Under the pieces are notes generated by a model, which did not search any database, had not been told where the DNA came from, and worked only from the letters and a program-made list of their open reading frames with translations. The translations under genes and the position numbers were made by a program. A stretch of DNA of 64,000 nt. It comes from Pseudomonas sp. MYb118. GTDB taxonomy: Bacteria; Pseudomonadota; Gammaproteobacteria; Pseudomonadales; Pseudomonadaceae. The stretch lies in the NCBI RefSeq assembly GCF_040947875.1, contig NZ_JBFRXN010000002.1, forward strand, positions 1,550,001 through 1,614,000, read 5' to 3'. Each line of letters opens with the position of its first letter. Position 1 is the first letter of the stretch. Shown one piece after another: positions 38,714 to 48,531 of this stretch.

Positions 38714-39262
38714 TTAGAAATTCGCCGGTGTAGCTGCGCTGATTAGTCGCGCCGGCACGTCGAACGGATTACGGAAACGATGCGGCTTGGTACTCTCAAA
38801 GTAGTAGCTATCGCCGGCTTCGAGCACAAAAGTTTCCAGGCCGACCACCAACTCCAGCCGCCCTTCCACCAGGATTCCGGTTTCTTCGCCTTCATGGGTG
38901 AGCATTTCGTCACCGGTATCGGCGCCCGGCGGGTACACCTCGGTGAGGAACGCGATTGCACGGCTCGGGTGCGCGCGGCCGACCAGCTTCATGGTCACCG
39001 AGCCATCGGAGATGTCGATCAGCTCGTTGGCCTTGTAGACGATCTGGGTCGGGACTTCCTGCAGGATCTCTTCGGAAAAGAACTCGACCATGGACATGGG
39101 AATCCCGCCCAGGACCTTGCGCAGCGAACTGATCGAAGGGCTGACGCTGTTCTTCTCGATCATCGAAATGGTGCTGTTGGTGACGCCCGCGCGTTTGGCG
39201 AGTTCACGCTGCGAAAGACCTTTGAGCTTACGGATGGATTGCAGTCGTTCACCGACGTCCAA
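38714..39262 (-). CDS. pauR: XRE-cupin transcriptional regulator, PauR/PuuR type
   Basis: 182 residues. N-terminal XRE HTH (LSQRELAKRAGVTNSTISMI, ~18-37) and a C-terminal cupin sensor domain (~105-180, with THEGEETGILVEGRLEL and YYFESTKPHRFRN). By synteny (between cytochrome c5 and dadX) it matches PA5301, which I remember as PauR, repressor of polyamine catabolism genes; polyamines would bind the cupin. The window also contains likely targets (FAD oxidoreductase at 43.5 kb, aldehyde dehydrogenase at 49.9 kb). The symbol is assigned by orthology. Confidence 0.85.
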   Translation of the reverse strand: MDVGERLQSIRKLKGLSQRELAKRAGVTNSTISMIEKNSVSPSISSLRKVLGGIPMSMVEFFSEEILQEVPTQIVYKANELIDISDGSVTMKLVGRAHPSRAIAFLTEVYPPGADTGDEMLTHEGEETGILVEGRLELVVGLETFVLEAGDSYYFESTKPHRFRNPFDVPARLISAATPANF

Positions 39263-39379
39263 GGCTGGAGCCTCCAGGGAATCATGTTGTAGGAATATTG
39301 AGCGTCATCATGGCGACAGCGTTCAGTATTTACAACACTTGGCCCCCAATCCCGGCCTTGCAATCCGTCCAGCCTGGGC

Positions 39380-40453
39380 TCAATCCCCGGAATAGAGCTT
39401 TGGCACTCGACGCAGGTTGCAGAAGATCTGGTAAGGAATCGTGTCAGCCGCAGCCGCGACGTCGCTGGCCAGGATGTTTTTACCCCACAATTCAACGGGC
39501 GACCCCAGGCCCGCCTGTGGCACATCGGTCAGGTCGATGCACAGCATGTCCATCGACACCCGGCCGATCAGGCGGCTGCGCTGCCCGGCCACCAGCACCG
39601 GCGTGCCGGTCGGTGCCTGGCGCGGATAACCATCGGCGTAACCCATGGCCACCACTCCGACGCGCATCGGTTTGTCGGTGATGAAGCGCGCGCCGTAGCC
39701 GATCGGCTCGCCGGCCGGCAATTCACGCACGCAGATCACTTTCGATTCCAGGGTCATCACCGGTTGCAGGCGCGAGGCCACCACGTTGGCTTCTTCGAAC
39801 GGCGTGGCGCCGTAGAGCATGATCCCCGGGCGTACCCAGTCACTGGGAATCTGCGGCCAGCCAAGCACGGCCGGCGAGTTACGCAGGCTGACCTCCGCCG
39901 CCAGGCCCTGGCGCGCCGCTTCAAAAACCGCCACTTGCTCGGTGCTGGCCTGGCTGTGCAGCTCGTCGGCACGGGCGAAGTGGCTCATCAGCACGATCTT
40001 CGCCACTTTGCCGCTGGCCAGCAGCCGTTGGTATGCGCCCTGGTAATCCTTGGGGTGCAGGCCGACCCGGTGCATGCCCGAATCGAGTTTGAGCCACACC
40101 GCAATGGGTTTGCTCAGCGAGGCCTTTTCAATGGCTTCGAGCTGCCACAGCGAATGCACCACGCACCAGAAGTCATGCTCGACGATCAGCCCCAGCTCAT
40201 CGGCTTCAAAAAAACCTTCCAGCAACAGCACCGGTGCGCGGATGCCGGCGGCGCGCAGCTCCAGCGCTTCTTCGATGCAGGCCACGGCAAAGCCGTCCGC
40301 CTCGGCTTCCAGCGCCTGGGCGCAACGCACCGCGCCATGCCCATAGGCATCGGCCTTGATCACCGCGAGCGCGCGGACACCCGTGGTTTCGCGGGCGATG
40401 CGGTAGTTATGACGCAGGGCTTGGAGGTCGATCAGGGCACGGGCTGGACGCAT
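39380..40453 (-). CDS. dadX: Catabolic alanine racemase DadX
   Basis: 357 residues, usual length. Pyridoxal-phosphate Lys in [16 protein letters not shown] (~33), second catalytic Tyr in [10 protein letters not shown] (~253), and the C-terminal beta domain with [13 protein letters not shown]. Converts L-alanine to D-alanine, which DadA then oxidises. Third gene after dadA and ridA on the same strand, but a strong intrinsic terminator lies between ridA and dadX, so part of its expression may need read-through or a promoter inside 40454-40556. The catabolic role over cell-wall Alr is inferred from the dad context. Confidence 0.95.
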   Translation of the reverse strand: MRPARALIDLQALRHNYRIARETTGVRALAVIKADAYGHGAVRCAQALEAEADGFAVACIEEALELRAAGIRAPVLLLEGFFEADELGLIVEHDFWCVVHSLWQLEAIEKASLSKPIAVWLKLDSGMHRVGLHPKDYQGAYQRLLASGKVAKIVLMSHFARADELHSQASTEQVAVFEAARQGLAAEVSLRNSPAVLGWPQIPSDWVRPGIMLYGATPFEEANVVASRLQPVMTLESKVICVRELPAGEPIGYGARFITDKPMRVGVVAMGYADGYPRQAPTGTPVLVAGQRSRLIGRVSMDMLCIDLTDVPQAGLGSPVELWGKNILASDVAAAADTIPYQIFCNLRRVPKLYSGD

Positions 40454-40488
40454 GGCGGCAGGCTTCTAGGCGGACGTGAGAATAAAAA

Positions 40489-40526
40489 CCGGCGCTGGCT
40501 GGCAGCGTAACCGCCAACAGCGCCGG
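40489..40526 (-). terminator. Intercistronic terminator between ridA and dadX
   Basis: Perfect 9-bp stem CCGGCGCTG / CAGCGCCGG with a 20-nt loop; on the minus strand it is followed by TTTTTATT. Lies 31 bp after the ridA stop and 36 bp before dadX. Confidence 0.75.
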
Positions 40527-40556
40527 GAGAGGGATCTTTATGCAGGTGGCGAGCGG

Positions 40557-40910
40557 TTATGGCAGCGCAGCGACCACGGACAGCTCGACCAGGATTTGCG
40601 GTTCGCACAGCTTCGCCTCCACAGTGGCGCGGGCCGGGGCGACGCCTTTGGGCAGCCAGGCGTCCCACACGGCGTTCATGCCGGCGAAGTGCGCGTCGAT
40701 GTCCTTCAGGTAAATCGTCACCGAGAGCAAACGACTCTTGTCGGTCCCGGCCAGATCCAGCATGCGCTCGATGTTGGCCAGGGTTTCACGGGTTTGTTGT
40801 TCAATCCCGGCATTCATGTCGTCGCCGACTTGCCCTGCCAGATAAACGGTGCCGCCGTGGACAACGATCTGGCTCATGCGCTCATTGGTGAGCTGGCGCT
40901 GGATTGACAT
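40557..40910 (-). CDS. RidA family enamine/imine deaminase
   Basis: 117 residues. RidA signature pattern with [10 protein letters not shown], the LANIERML helix, [20 protein letters not shown] and the C-terminal [19 protein letters not shown], including the conserved Arg that binds the carboxylate. Hydrolyses reactive enamines or imines made by PLP enzymes and amino acid oxidases, fitting its place between dadA and dadX. Start ATG 40910, with AGGAG ~10 nt upstream, overlaps the dadA end by 29 nt, so it is coupled to dadA. Orthologue of PA5303. Confidence 0.93.
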   Translation of the reverse strand: MSIQRQLTNERMSQIVVHGGTVYLAGQVGDDMNAGIEQQTRETLANIERMLDLAGTDKSRLLSVTIYLKDIDAHFAGMNAVWDAWLPKGVAPARATVEAKLCEPQILVELSVVAALP

Positions 40911-42186
40911 GCTTTGCGGACTCCTGGATTTTGCTGCCATAACGGGAAATATCGAGGCCTTCGGCGCTGATCTGCGGGGTTTTCTTCGCCATCAGGTCTG
41001 CCAGCAAGCGACCGGAGCCGCACGCCATGGTCCAGCCGAGGGTGCCGTGACCGGTGTTCAGGAACAGGTTGCCGAACGGGGTCGCGCCCACGATTGGCGT
41101 GCCATCCGGCGTGGTCGGACGCAGGCCGGTCCAGAAGCTGGCCTCGGCCAGATTGCCGCCCTGAGGATAAAGGTCGTTGACGATCATCTCCAGGGTTTCG
41201 CGTCGACGCGGGTTGAGCGACAGGTCAAAACCGGCAATCTCCGCCATGCCGCCCACGCGGATGCGGTTGTCGAAACGGGTGATCGCGACCTTGTAGGTCT
41301 CGTCGAGAATGGTCGACGTCGGGGCCATCGCCGGGTTGGTGATCGGCACGGTCAGCGAGTAACCCTTGAGTGGGTACACCGGCGCGCGGATGCCCAGCGG
41401 CTTGAGCAGTTGCGGCGAGTAGCTGCCGAGCGCCAGCACGTAGCGATCGGCGGTTTCCAGCTTGCCGTCGATCCACACGCCGTTGATGCGATCACCGGCG
41501 TAGTCCAGGCGCTGGATGTCCTGGCCAAAGCGGAATTCCACACCGAGCTTGACCGCCATTTCGGCCAGGCGCGTGGTGAACATCTGGCAGTCGCCGGTCT
41601 GGTCGTTCGGCAGGCGCAGGGCACCGGCCAGAATGTCGGTAACGTTGGCCAGGGCCGGTTCAACGCGGGCAATGCCTTCGCGGTCGAGCAGTTCGAACGG
41701 CACGCCCGACTCTTTCAGCACAGCGATGTCTTTCGCGGCGCCATCGAGCTGAGCCTGGGTGCGGAACAGCTGGGTCGTGCCCAGGCTGCGGCCTTCGTAG
41801 GCGATACCGGTTTCGGCGCGCAGCTCGTCGAGGCAGTCGCGGCTGTACTCGGACAGGCGCACCATGCGCTCCTTGTTCACCGCATAACGGCTGGCGGTGC
41901 AGTTGCGCAGCATCTGCGCCATCCACAGGTATTGGTCGACGTCGGCGGTGGCCTTGATCGCCAGCGGAGCGTGGCGCTGCAACAGCCACTTGATGGCCTT
42001 GAGCGGCACACCCGGGGCGGCCCACGGCGAGGCATAACCAGGCGATACCTGCCCGGCGTTGGCGAAACTGGTCTCCATGGCAGCAGCCGGCTGACGGTCC
42101 ACCACCACCACTTCAAACCCGGCACGCGCCAGATAATAAGCACTGGTGGTGCCGATGACGCCGCTACCCAAGACCATAACGCGCAT
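40882..42186 (-). CDS. dadA: D-amino acid dehydrogenase, small subunit DadA
   Basis: 434 residues. FAD-binding GxGxxG in [20 protein letters not shown] at the N-terminus, DAO-type family motifs such as [15 protein letters not shown] near the C-terminus, and [18 protein letters not shown], a DadA-specific stretch. Oxidises D-alanine and other D-amino acids to keto acids at the inner membrane, passing electrons to the respiratory chain. Start ATG 42186, with GAGGGAT upstream, gives the family start MRVMVLGSG. Divergent from dadR across 156 bp, where DadR is expected to bind. Heads the dadA-ridA-(dadX) operon. Confidence 0.95.
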   Translation of the reverse strand: MRVMVLGSGVIGTTSAYYLARAGFEVVVVDRQPAAAMETSFANAGQVSPGYASPWAAPGVPLKAIKWLLQRHAPLAIKATADVDQYLWMAQMLRNCTASRYAVNKERMVRLSEYSRDCLDELRAETGIAYEGRSLGTTQLFRTQAQLDGAAKDIAVLKESGVPFELLDREGIARVEPALANVTDILAGALRLPNDQTGDCQMFTTRLAEMAVKLGVEFRFGQDIQRLDYAGDRINGVWIDGKLETADRYVLALGSYSPQLLKPLGIRAPVYPLKGYSLTVPITNPAMAPTSTILDETYKVAITRFDNRIRVGGMAEIAGFDLSLNPRRRETLEMIVNDLYPQGGNLAEASFWTGLRPTTPDGTPIVGATPFGNLFLNTGHGTLGWTMACGSGRLLADLMAKKTPQISAEGLDISRYGSKIQESAKHVNPAPAHQ

Positions 42187-42342
42187 TTTCATATCCCTCA
42201 TCGCGGCACGCCGCTGACGTTTGTTGTGCAGACCATAGATGTGGGCAGTGTAAAAAAGAACAGCCAGTGCATTTCACTATATAAACGCCTATATTTGGCG
42301 AGAATTCTCGGCAAAAACGCTTTTCACGGAGGCGCATCCCCT
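42187..42342. promoter_or_regulatory. Divergent dadA-dadR control region
   Basis: 156 bp between dadA and the Lrp-type regulator gene, rich in A/T (TTTCACTATATAAACGCC at about 42271-42288). Lrp/DadR proteins bind such AT-rich segments; exact sites not assigned. Confidence 0.5.
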
Positions 42343-42831
42343 ATGCGTACCAACACTCAGACCAAACGCGAGCTGGACAAGATCGACCGCAACATCCTGC
42401 GCATTCTGCAAGCGGACGGGCGTATCTCCTTCACCGAGCTGGGGGAAAAAGTCGGGCTGTCGACCACCCCCTGCACCGAGCGGGTCCGACGGCTGGAGCG
42501 CGAGGGGATCATCATGGGCTACAACGCCCGGCTCAACCCGCAACACCTCAAGGGCAGCCTGCTGGTGTTTGTCGAGATCAGCCTCGATTACAAATCCGGC
42601 GACACTTTCGAAGAATTCCGACGCGCCGTGCTGAAACTGCCCCATGTGCTGGAATGCCACCTGGTGTCGGGGGACTTCGACTATCTGGTGAAGGCGCGGA
42701 TCTCCGAGATGGCCTCGTACCGCAAGCTGCTGGGCGACATCCTGCTCAAGCTGCCGCATGTGCGCGAGTCCAAGAGCTATATCGTGATGGAAGAGGTGAA
42801 GGAGAGTTTGAGTTTGCCGATTCCGGATTGA
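42343..42831 (+). CDS. dadR: Lrp/AsnC family regulator DadR
   Basis: 162 residues. HTH LRILQADGRISFTELGEKVG followed by LSTTPCTERVRRLEREG (~20-55), then the Lrp ligand-binding RAM domain (~70-155, with LLVFVEISLDYK and LECHLVSGDFDYLVKA). ATG 42343 with CACGGAGGC 8-12 nt before it. In Pseudomonas, DadR (Lrp) activates dadAX in response to L-alanine; divergent placement from dadA supports this assignment. Corresponds to PA5308 (lrp/dadR). Confidence 0.93.
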   Translation: MRTNTQTKRELDKIDRNILRILQADGRISFTELGEKVGLSTTPCTERVRRLEREGIIMGYNARLNPQHLKGSLLVFVEISLDYKSGDTFEEFRRAVLKLPHVLECHLVSGDFDYLVKARISEMASYRKLLGDILLKLPHVRESKSYIVMEEVKESLSLPIPD

Positions 42832-42855
42832 GGTGTGTGGGGCCTGTTAGGGCCT

Positions 42856-42948
42856 CATCGCGGGCAAGCCCGCTCCTACAGAGTTTTGTGTCGCTCACAA
42901 GGTTTGTGTTCACCACAAGCCCCTGTGGGAGCGGGCTTGCCCGCGATG
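42856..42948. repeat. REPIN
   Basis: CATCGCGGGCAAGCCCGCTC and the inverse GAGCGGGCTTGCCCGCGATG, a G/C-shifted REP variant (GGGCAAGCCC instead of GAGCAAGCTC), between dadR and the YkgJ-family gene. Confidence 0.9.
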
Positions 42949-42967
42949 GGCTCGACTCGGTCTCCCG

Positions 42968-43321
42968 TCAGACCAACACCTGCCGATTCCCCGCCATGTA
43001 CTCGAACACCTGCTTCTCCACCCGCGGGTGAATCAGCTCCACCGGCCCCCGCCCATTCGGGCATGGCAGTGTTTTGGTGGTGCCGAACAGCCGGCAGATC
43101 AGCGGCCGCTCTGCATACACCGTGCAGCCATCCGGCCCCAGGTGCACACAGTTGAGCTCTTCCATGGCCGCATCCTGCTCCGCGCGGGTCTTGCGCGGCA
43201 GGCGGGACATCTCTTCGGGCGAGGTGGTCACCGGCCCGCAACAGTCATGGCAGCCGGGGACGCACTCGAACGAGGGAATCTGCTGGCGCAGCGTGCGAAT
43301 TTTCTGACTGTTGCAACTCAT
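42968..43321 (-). CDS. YkgJ-family cysteine cluster protein
   Basis: 117 residues. Cys cluster CVPGCHDCC (C-x3-C-x2-CC) near the N-terminus, with further Cys in CVHLGPDGCTVYAERPLICRLFG, the zinc/iron-binding layout of the YkgJ family. Function of the family is unclear, possibly an oxidoreductase or metal-binding protein. ATG 43321 gives the family start MSCNSQKIRTL; an upstream in-frame ATG at 43435 would reach into the region in front of the next gene. Divergent from the FAD oxidoreductase gene, which starts 146 bp away. Confidence 0.85.
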   Translation of the reverse strand: MSCNSQKIRTLRQQIPSFECVPGCHDCCGPVTTSPEEMSRLPRKTRAEQDAAMEELNCVHLGPDGCTVYAERPLICRLFGTTKTLPCPNGRGPVELIHPRVEKQVFEYMAGNRQVLV

Positions 43322-43467
43322 CCAGGCGGACCCACAAGCGGAATACAGCGCGATTCTGCCGCATAAGCCCCCTTCCAGACAGCCATAACCGACCGATGTT
43401 GCCTGCGCAGGAAGGCCCGGCTTATGCTCCGTCAAATTTTATAGACACACCAATCAGGATGATGCGC

Positions 43468-44760
43468 ATGAATGCCCGTGCCCAGCACACCGCCTCGTAC
43501 TACGCCGCCAGCAGCCTGCCACAGCCCGATCATCCGGTCCTGAGCGGCGAAGTGGTGGCCGATGTCTGCGTGGTCGGTGGCGGTTTTTCCGGGCTGAACA
43601 CCGCACTGGAGCTGGCCGAACGCGGCCTCAAGGTGGTGTTGCTCGAAGCCCGCAAGATCGGCTGGGGCGCCAGCGGGCGCAATGGCGGGCAACTGATTCG
43701 CGGGGTCGGTCACGGCCTTGATCAATTCGCCAACGTGATCGGCACCGACGGCGTGCGTCAGATGAAACTCATGGGCCTGGAAGCAGTGGAAATCGTTCGC
43801 CAGCGCGTCGAGCGTTTTCAGATTTCCTGCGACCTGACGTGGGGCTACTGCGACCTCGCCAACAAGCCCCGCGACCTGGAAGGCTTTGCCGAAGACGCCG
43901 AGGAACTGCGCAGTCTGGGTTATCGCTACGAGACACGTTTGTTGGCGGCCGATGAAATGCACACGGTGGTGGGTTCCAAGCGCTACGTCGGTGGCTTGAT
44001 CGACATGGGCTCGGGGCATCTGCACCCGCTGAATCTGGCCCTGGGCGAAGCCGCCGCCGCGCAGCAACTGGGCGTGCAGTTGTTCGAACAATCGGCGGTG
44101 ACCGGCATCGACTACGGCCCCGAAGTGAAAGTGCGCACCGCCCAGGGCTCGGTGCGCGTCAAGACCCTGGTGCTGGGTTGCAATGCCTATCTCAACCAGC
44201 TCAACGCAGAACTGAGCGGCAAAGTGCTGCCCGCCGGCAGCTACATCATCGCCACCGAGCCCTTGAGCGAAGGGCTGGCCCACGCGCTGCTGCCGCAGAA
44301 CATGGCGGTGTGCGACCAGCGCGTGGCGCTGGATTACTACCGGCTCTCGGCCGACCGGCGCCTGCTGTTCGGTGGTGCCTGCCATTATTCAGGGCGCGAC
44401 CCCAAGGACATCGCCGCCTACATGCGCCCGAAGATGCTCGAAGTGTTCCCGCAACTGGACGCGGTGAAGATCGACTATCAATGGGGCGGGATGATCGGCA
44501 TCGGCGCCAATCGCCTGCCACAGATCGGCCGGCTCAAGGATCATCCGAATGTGTATTACGCCCAGGCCTATTCCGGCCATGGCGTGAACGCCACACACCT
44601 GGCGGGCAAGTTGCTGGCCGAGGCCATCAGCGGCCAGCACAGTGGCGGGTTCGACCTGTTTGCCAAGGTGCCACACATGACGTTCCCGGGGGGGCGGCAT
44701 CTGCGTTCGCCGTTGCTGGCGTTGGGGATGTTGTGGCATCGGTTCAAGGAGTTGGTCTGA
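43468..44760 (+). CDS. FAD-dependent oxidoreductase, PuuB/PauB-like (gamma-glutamylpolyamine oxidase)
   Basis: 430 residues. N-terminal FAD site VVADVCVVGGGFSGLNTALELAER followed by the Glu of LLEARKIGWGASGRNGGQ, a DAO-family layout, with HLHPLNLALGEAAAA and the C-terminal YYAQAYSGHGVNATHLAGKL. This matches the PuuB/ordL type that oxidises gamma-glutamylputrescine and related amines. From synteny it is the PA5309 orthologue (I recall PauB4). Start ATG 43468 has AGGA 8 nt before it; 43459 is possible. It may work with KauB/PauC and under PauR. Confidence 0.88.
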   Translation: MNARAQHTASYYAASSLPQPDHPVLSGEVVADVCVVGGGFSGLNTALELAERGLKVVLLEARKIGWGASGRNGGQLIRGVGHGLDQFANVIGTDGVRQMKLMGLEAVEIVRQRVERFQISCDLTWGYCDLANKPRDLEGFAEDAEELRSLGYRYETRLLAADEMHTVVGSKRYVGGLIDMGSGHLHPLNLALGEAAAAQQLGVQLFEQSAVTGIDYGPEVKVRTAQGSVRVKTLVLGCNAYLNQLNAELSGKVLPAGSYIIATEPLSEGLAHALLPQNMAVCDQRVALDYYRLSADRRLLFGGACHYSGRDPKDIAAYMRPKMLEVFPQLDAVKIDYQWGGMIGIGANRLPQIGRLKDHPNVYYAQAYSGHGVNATHLAGKLLAEAISGQHSGGFDLFAKVPHMTFPGGRHLRSPLLALGMLWHRFKELV

Positions 44761-44786
44761 CAGATTTGTAGCGTCGGTACCGGCCC

Positions 44787-44860
44787 CATCGCGAGCAAGC
44801 TCGCTCCTACAGGGATCCGGTGCATACAGATTCCTGTAGGAGCGAGCTTGCTCGCGATGG
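44787..44860. repeat. REPIN
   Basis: CATCGCGAGCAAGCTCGCTC and its inverse with a short central loop, between two convergent genes. Confidence 0.9.
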
Positions 44861-44883
44861 GGCGGGCACAGGCACCGCAAAAA

Positions 44884-45129
44884 TCAGATCCGCCAAAACG
44901 GCTTCAACCCCTCCTCCAACGCCTGCTCCCGGGTCAAGCCAATGTCCTTGAGCTGCGCCGGCGTCAGGTCGAGCAACGCCTTGCGCGTATGCAGACGATG
45001 CCGGAACAGGGCCCAGCGGCTCAGGCCGGTCGCGACGTTGCGCATCGGCGCCTCACGCGCTTCGTTGTTCTGCCCTGCCTCTAGTTCCTGACTGCGTAAC
45101 GTCAGCCGCAAATCGCTCAAGCCGTTCAT
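44884..45129 (-). CDS. DUF1127 small protein
   Basis: 81 residues. The C-terminal half is a typical DUF1127 motif: RHRLHTRKALLDLTPAQLKDIGLTREQA, Arg-rich and ending EGLKPFWRI. DUF1127 proteins are small regulators implicated in RNA turnover and nutrient responses in other bacteria; the role in Pseudomonas is not settled. Placed immediately before a divergent MocR-type regulator gene across 178 bp. Confidence 0.88.
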   Translation of the reverse strand: MNGLSDLRLTLRSQELEAGQNNEAREAPMRNVATGLSRWALFRHRLHTRKALLDLTPAQLKDIGLTREQALEEGLKPFWRI

Positions 45130-45307
45130 TTTGATTGCTCCTGTTTACTTGGGTAGCCAGGGCTTTATGATGCGTGGACGACGAAAAGCATTACAGATTC
45201 AAAGCACAGGTATTAATTCCATACAGATTTGCCGATTCTTCCACTGAATCAGCCTTTTTGACGCGATCTGTACTGGTCGCCCGAATCACCCACACCGAGA
45301 CTGCGCC

Positions 45308-46741
45308 ATGACCCTTTACGTCAACCTCGCCGAATTGCTCGGCACGCGTATCGAACAAGGCTTCTATCGCCCCGGCGACCGGCTGCCCTCGGTGCGGGCC
45401 TTGAGTGTGGAACACGGGGTCAGCCTGAGCACGGTGCAACAGGCGTACCGGATGCTGGAGGACAGCGGCCTGGCGATGCCCAAGCCCAAGTCCGGCTACT
45501 TCGTGCCGGTCGGTCGTGAACTGCCGGAGTTGCCGGCAATCGGTCGCCCGGCCCAGCGTCCGGTGGACATTTCCCAGTGGGATCAGGTGCTGGAGCTGAT
45601 CCGCGCGGTGCCGCGCAAGGACGTGGTGCAACTGGGCCGGGGCATGCCCGACATCACTTCACCGACCATGAAACCCTTGCTGCGCAACCTCGCGCGTATC
45701 AGCCGGCGGCAGGACATGCCGGGCCTGTATTACGACAACATCCATGGCACCCTCGAACTGCGCGAGCAGATCGCCCGCCTGATGCTCGCCTCCGGCAGCC
45801 AGTTGACCGCCAACGACCTGGTGGTCACCACCGGTTGCCACGAGGCGCTGTCGACCAGCATTCGCGCCATCTGCGAGCCCGGCGATATCGTCGCCGTGGA
45901 TTCCCCGAGCTTTCATGGCGCCATGCAGACACTCAAGGGCCTGAACATGAAGGCCCTGGAAATTCCCACCGACCCGCTCACCGGCATCAGCCTCGATGCG
46001 CTGGAGCTGGCACTGGAACAATGGCCGATCAAGGTCATACAGTTGACCCCCAACTGCAACAACCCGCTGGGCTACATCATGCCGGAGTCGCGCAAACGCG
46101 CGTTGTTGAGCCTGGCGCAGCGTTTCGACGTGGCGATCATCGAGGATGATGTGTATGGCGAACTCGCCTACAACTACCCTCGTCCGCGCACCATCAAATC
46201 CTTCGACGAAGACGGCCGCGTCCTGCTGTGCAGTTCATTTTCCAAGACCCTGGCGCCCGGTCTGCGTATCGGCTGGGTCGCGCCGGGCCGCTACCTGGAG
46301 CGGGTGCTGCACATGAAATACATCTGCACCGGCTCCACCGCGCCGCAACCGCAGATCGCCATCGCCGAATTCCTCAAGGCCGGGCATTTCGAACCGCATT
46401 TGCGGCGGATGCGCACGCAATACCAGCGCAATCGCGACATGATGATCGACTGGGTCAGTCGTTATTTCCCCGCGGGCACCCGCGCCAGCCGCCCACAAGG
46501 CAGCTTCATGCTCTGGGTGGAACTGCCCGACGGCTTCGACACCTTGAAACTCAACCGCGCGCTGCACGACCAGGGCGTACAGATTGCCGTGGGCAGCATC
46601 TTTTCCGCCTCGGGCAAGTATCGCAATTGCCTGCGGATGAACTACGCTGCCAAGCCAACACCGCAGATCGAAGAAGCGGTGCGCAAGGTGGGCGCTGCAG
46701 CCATCAAACTGCTCGCGGAAAATGACAGTTTCACTGACTGA
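45308..46741 (+). CDS. MocR-type regulator: GntR HTH fused to PLP aminotransferase domain
   Basis: 477 residues. N-terminal GntR winged HTH (GDRLPSVRALSVEHGVSLSTVQ, ~25-45), linker, then an aminotransferase class I fold with the PLP Lys in SFSKTLAPGLRIGW, NNPLGYIMP and the Tyr of EDDVYGELAYN. MocR proteins use PLP as effector to control genes of amine or vitamin B6 metabolism. The divergent DUF1127 gene is the nearest candidate target. A metabolic aminotransferase is ruled out by the HTH. Corresponds in position to none of the named PAO1 genes I remember. Confidence 0.93.
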   Translation: MTLYVNLAELLGTRIEQGFYRPGDRLPSVRALSVEHGVSLSTVQQAYRMLEDSGLAMPKPKSGYFVPVGRELPELPAIGRPAQRPVDISQWDQVLELIRAVPRKDVVQLGRGMPDITSPTMKPLLRNLARISRRQDMPGLYYDNIHGTLELREQIARLMLASGSQLTANDLVVTTGCHEALSTSIRAICEPGDIVAVDSPSFHGAMQTLKGLNMKALEIPTDPLTGISLDALELALEQWPIKVIQLTPNCNNPLGYIMPESRKRALLSLAQRFDVAIIEDDVYGELAYNYPRPRTIKSFDEDGRVLLCSSFSKTLAPGLRIGWVAPGRYLERVLHMKYICTGSTAPQPQIAIAEFLKAGHFEPHLRRMRTQYQRNRDMMIDWVSRYFPAGTRASRPQGSFMLWVELPDGFDTLKLNRALHDQGVQIAVGSIFSASGKYRNCLRMNYAAKPTPQIEEAVRKVGAAAIKLLAENDSFTD

Positions 46742-46801
46742 CTTTTCCGCGTAATTCAGCGTCCATATGCCGACACCTGCCGCCATTCGGAACGATCCTA
46801 C

Positions 46802-48370
46802 GTGAGAGTCAGACAGCCCCTGCTCGCTCTTCTGTTACTCGCCTCGCTTCTGGGCGGTTGTGCCAGCCTCGATGTGCAACGCCAGCCCAGCCAGGCGCTG
46901 CCGGCCAGTGACTCGGCCTTCGGCCGCTCGATCCAGGCGCAGGCGGCGCCCTACGCCGGCAAGTCGGGCTTTCGCCTGCTGTCCAACAGCGGCGAAGCCT
47001 TCATGGCCCGGGCCGAACTGATCCGCAACGCGCAAAGCAGCCTCGATTTGCAGTACTACATCGTCCACGACGGCATCAGCACGCGCATGCTGGTGGATGA
47101 ATTGCTCAAGGCCGCCGACCGCGGGGTTCGCGTCAGAATCCTGCTCGACGACACCACCAGCGATGGCCTGGACTGGATCATCGCCACGCTGGCCGCGCAT
47201 CCGCAGATCCAGATCCGCCTGTTCAACCCCTTGCACCTGGGCCGCTCCACCGGCGTGACGCGGGCCATGGGCCGGCTGTTCAACCTTTCGCAGCAACACC
47301 GGCGCATGCACAACAAGTTGTGGCTGGCGGACAACAGCGCCGCCATCGTCGGCGGTCGCAACCTGGGCGACGAGTATTTCGATGCCGAACCGAACCTGAA
47401 TTTCACGGACATCGACATGCTGAGCGTCGGCCCGGTCGCCGAGCAGTTGGGGCACAGCTTCGACCAGTACTGGAACAGCGCGCTGAGCAAGCCGATCGAC
47501 GAATTCCTGTCGAGCAAGCCCACACAAAAGGACCTGCAAAATACCCGTACGCGCCTGGAAGAATCATTGGAGGAGACGCGCAAACAGAATCACCTGCTGT
47601 ATCAACAACTGATGACCTACACCACCCAGCCGCGCCTGGACATCTGGCGCCGCGAACTGATCTGGGCCTGGAACCAGGCCTTGTGGGACGCACCGAGCAA
47701 GGTCCTGGCAGACGGCGAACCTGACCCGCACCTGCTGCTGACCACCCAACTGGCCCCCGAACTCACCGGAGTCAGCAAAGAGCTGATCATGATCTCGGCG
47801 TACTTCGTGCCCGGCCAGCCAGGCCTGGTTTACCTCACAGGGCGAGCCGATGCCGGGGTTTCCGTCAGCCTGCTGACCAACTCCCTGGAGGCCACCGACG
47901 TACCGGCGGTGCACGGCGGTTACGCACCCTATCGCCGGGCGCTGCTGGAACATGGCGTGAAGCTCTACGAACTGCGCCGCCAGCCCGGCGAAGGCGGCGG
48001 CAGCGGGCCGCATATCTTCTACAGCAAGTCGTTCCGCGGCTCCGACTCCAGCCTGCACAGCAAGGCGATGATCTTCGATCAGCAGAAATCCTTCATCGGC
48101 TCGTTCAATTTCGACCCGCGGTCAGTGCTGTGGAACACCGAGGTCGGCGTGCTGGTAGACAGCCCCGAGCTGGCGGCCCATGTACGCAAGGCAGCACTGG
48201 AAGGTATGGCGCCGCCGCTGAGCTACGAAGTGAAACTGCAAGACGGCAAGATCGTCTGGGTCACCGAAGATAACGGCCAGATGCACACCCTGACCCGCGA
48301 GCCGGGCAGCTACTGGCGCCGCTTCAATGCGTGGATCAGCAAGGCGGTGGGGTTGGAGAAGATGTTGTAG
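46802..48370 (+). CDS. Phospholipase D family lipoprotein (cardiolipin synthase ClsC-like)
   Basis: 522 residues from GTG 46802. Lipoprotein signal peptide with lipobox LLGGC (~16-20). Two HKD motifs: HNKLWLAD (~175) and HSKAMIFD (~420), each followed by a GG/GS segment (IVGGRN; FIGSFNFDPR). PLD-type transferases of this length (YmdC/ClsC) make cardiolipin from phosphatidylglycerol and phosphatidylethanolamine. A membrane-anchored periplasmic or outer-membrane enzyme is likely. Short intergenic space to the MocR gene (60 bp) allows co-transcription. Confidence 0.88.
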   Translation: MRVRQPLLALLLLASLLGGCASLDVQRQPSQALPASDSAFGRSIQAQAAPYAGKSGFRLLSNSGEAFMARAELIRNAQSSLDLQYYIVHDGISTRMLVDELLKAADRGVRVRILLDDTTSDGLDWIIATLAAHPQIQIRLFNPLHLGRSTGVTRAMGRLFNLSQQHRRMHNKLWLADNSAAIVGGRNLGDEYFDAEPNLNFTDIDMLSVGPVAEQLGHSFDQYWNSALSKPIDEFLSSKPTQKDLQNTRTRLEESLEETRKQNHLLYQQLMTYTTQPRLDIWRRELIWAWNQALWDAPSKVLADGEPDPHLLLTTQLAPELTGVSKELIMISAYFVPGQPGLVYLTGRADAGVSVSLLTNSLEATDVPAVHGGYAPYRRALLEHGVKLYELRRQPGEGGGSGPHIFYSKSFRGSDSSLHSKAMIFDQQKSFIGSFNFDPRSVLWNTEVGVLVDSPELAAHVRKAALEGMAPPLSYEVKLQDGKIVWVTEDNGQMHTLTREPGSYWRRFNAWISKAVGLEKML

Positions 48371-48420
48371 CCCTCACGATCAACTTCCCCTGGGGGACCA
48401 CGCCTGCTCGCGGAACTCTC

Positions 48421-48512
48421 CCTGTAGGAGCGAGCTTGCTCGCGATGCGGTGTGTCAGGCGGCATCATCTCAATCTGATCCACCGCTTCGCGAGCAAGCT
48501 CGCTCCTACAGG
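48421..48512. repeat. REPIN
   Basis: CCTGTAGGAGCGAGCTTGCT and inverse, between the convergent PLD and MFS genes; followed by a run of nine G. Confidence 0.9.
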
Positions 48513-48531
48513 GGGGGGGAACAGGTCAAAT

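Noticed and set aside
40849..42342. Long upstream extension of the DadR frame to 40849
   Set aside because: It runs antisense through dadA; the ATG at 42343 with a good ribosome site gives the correct Lrp N-terminus.
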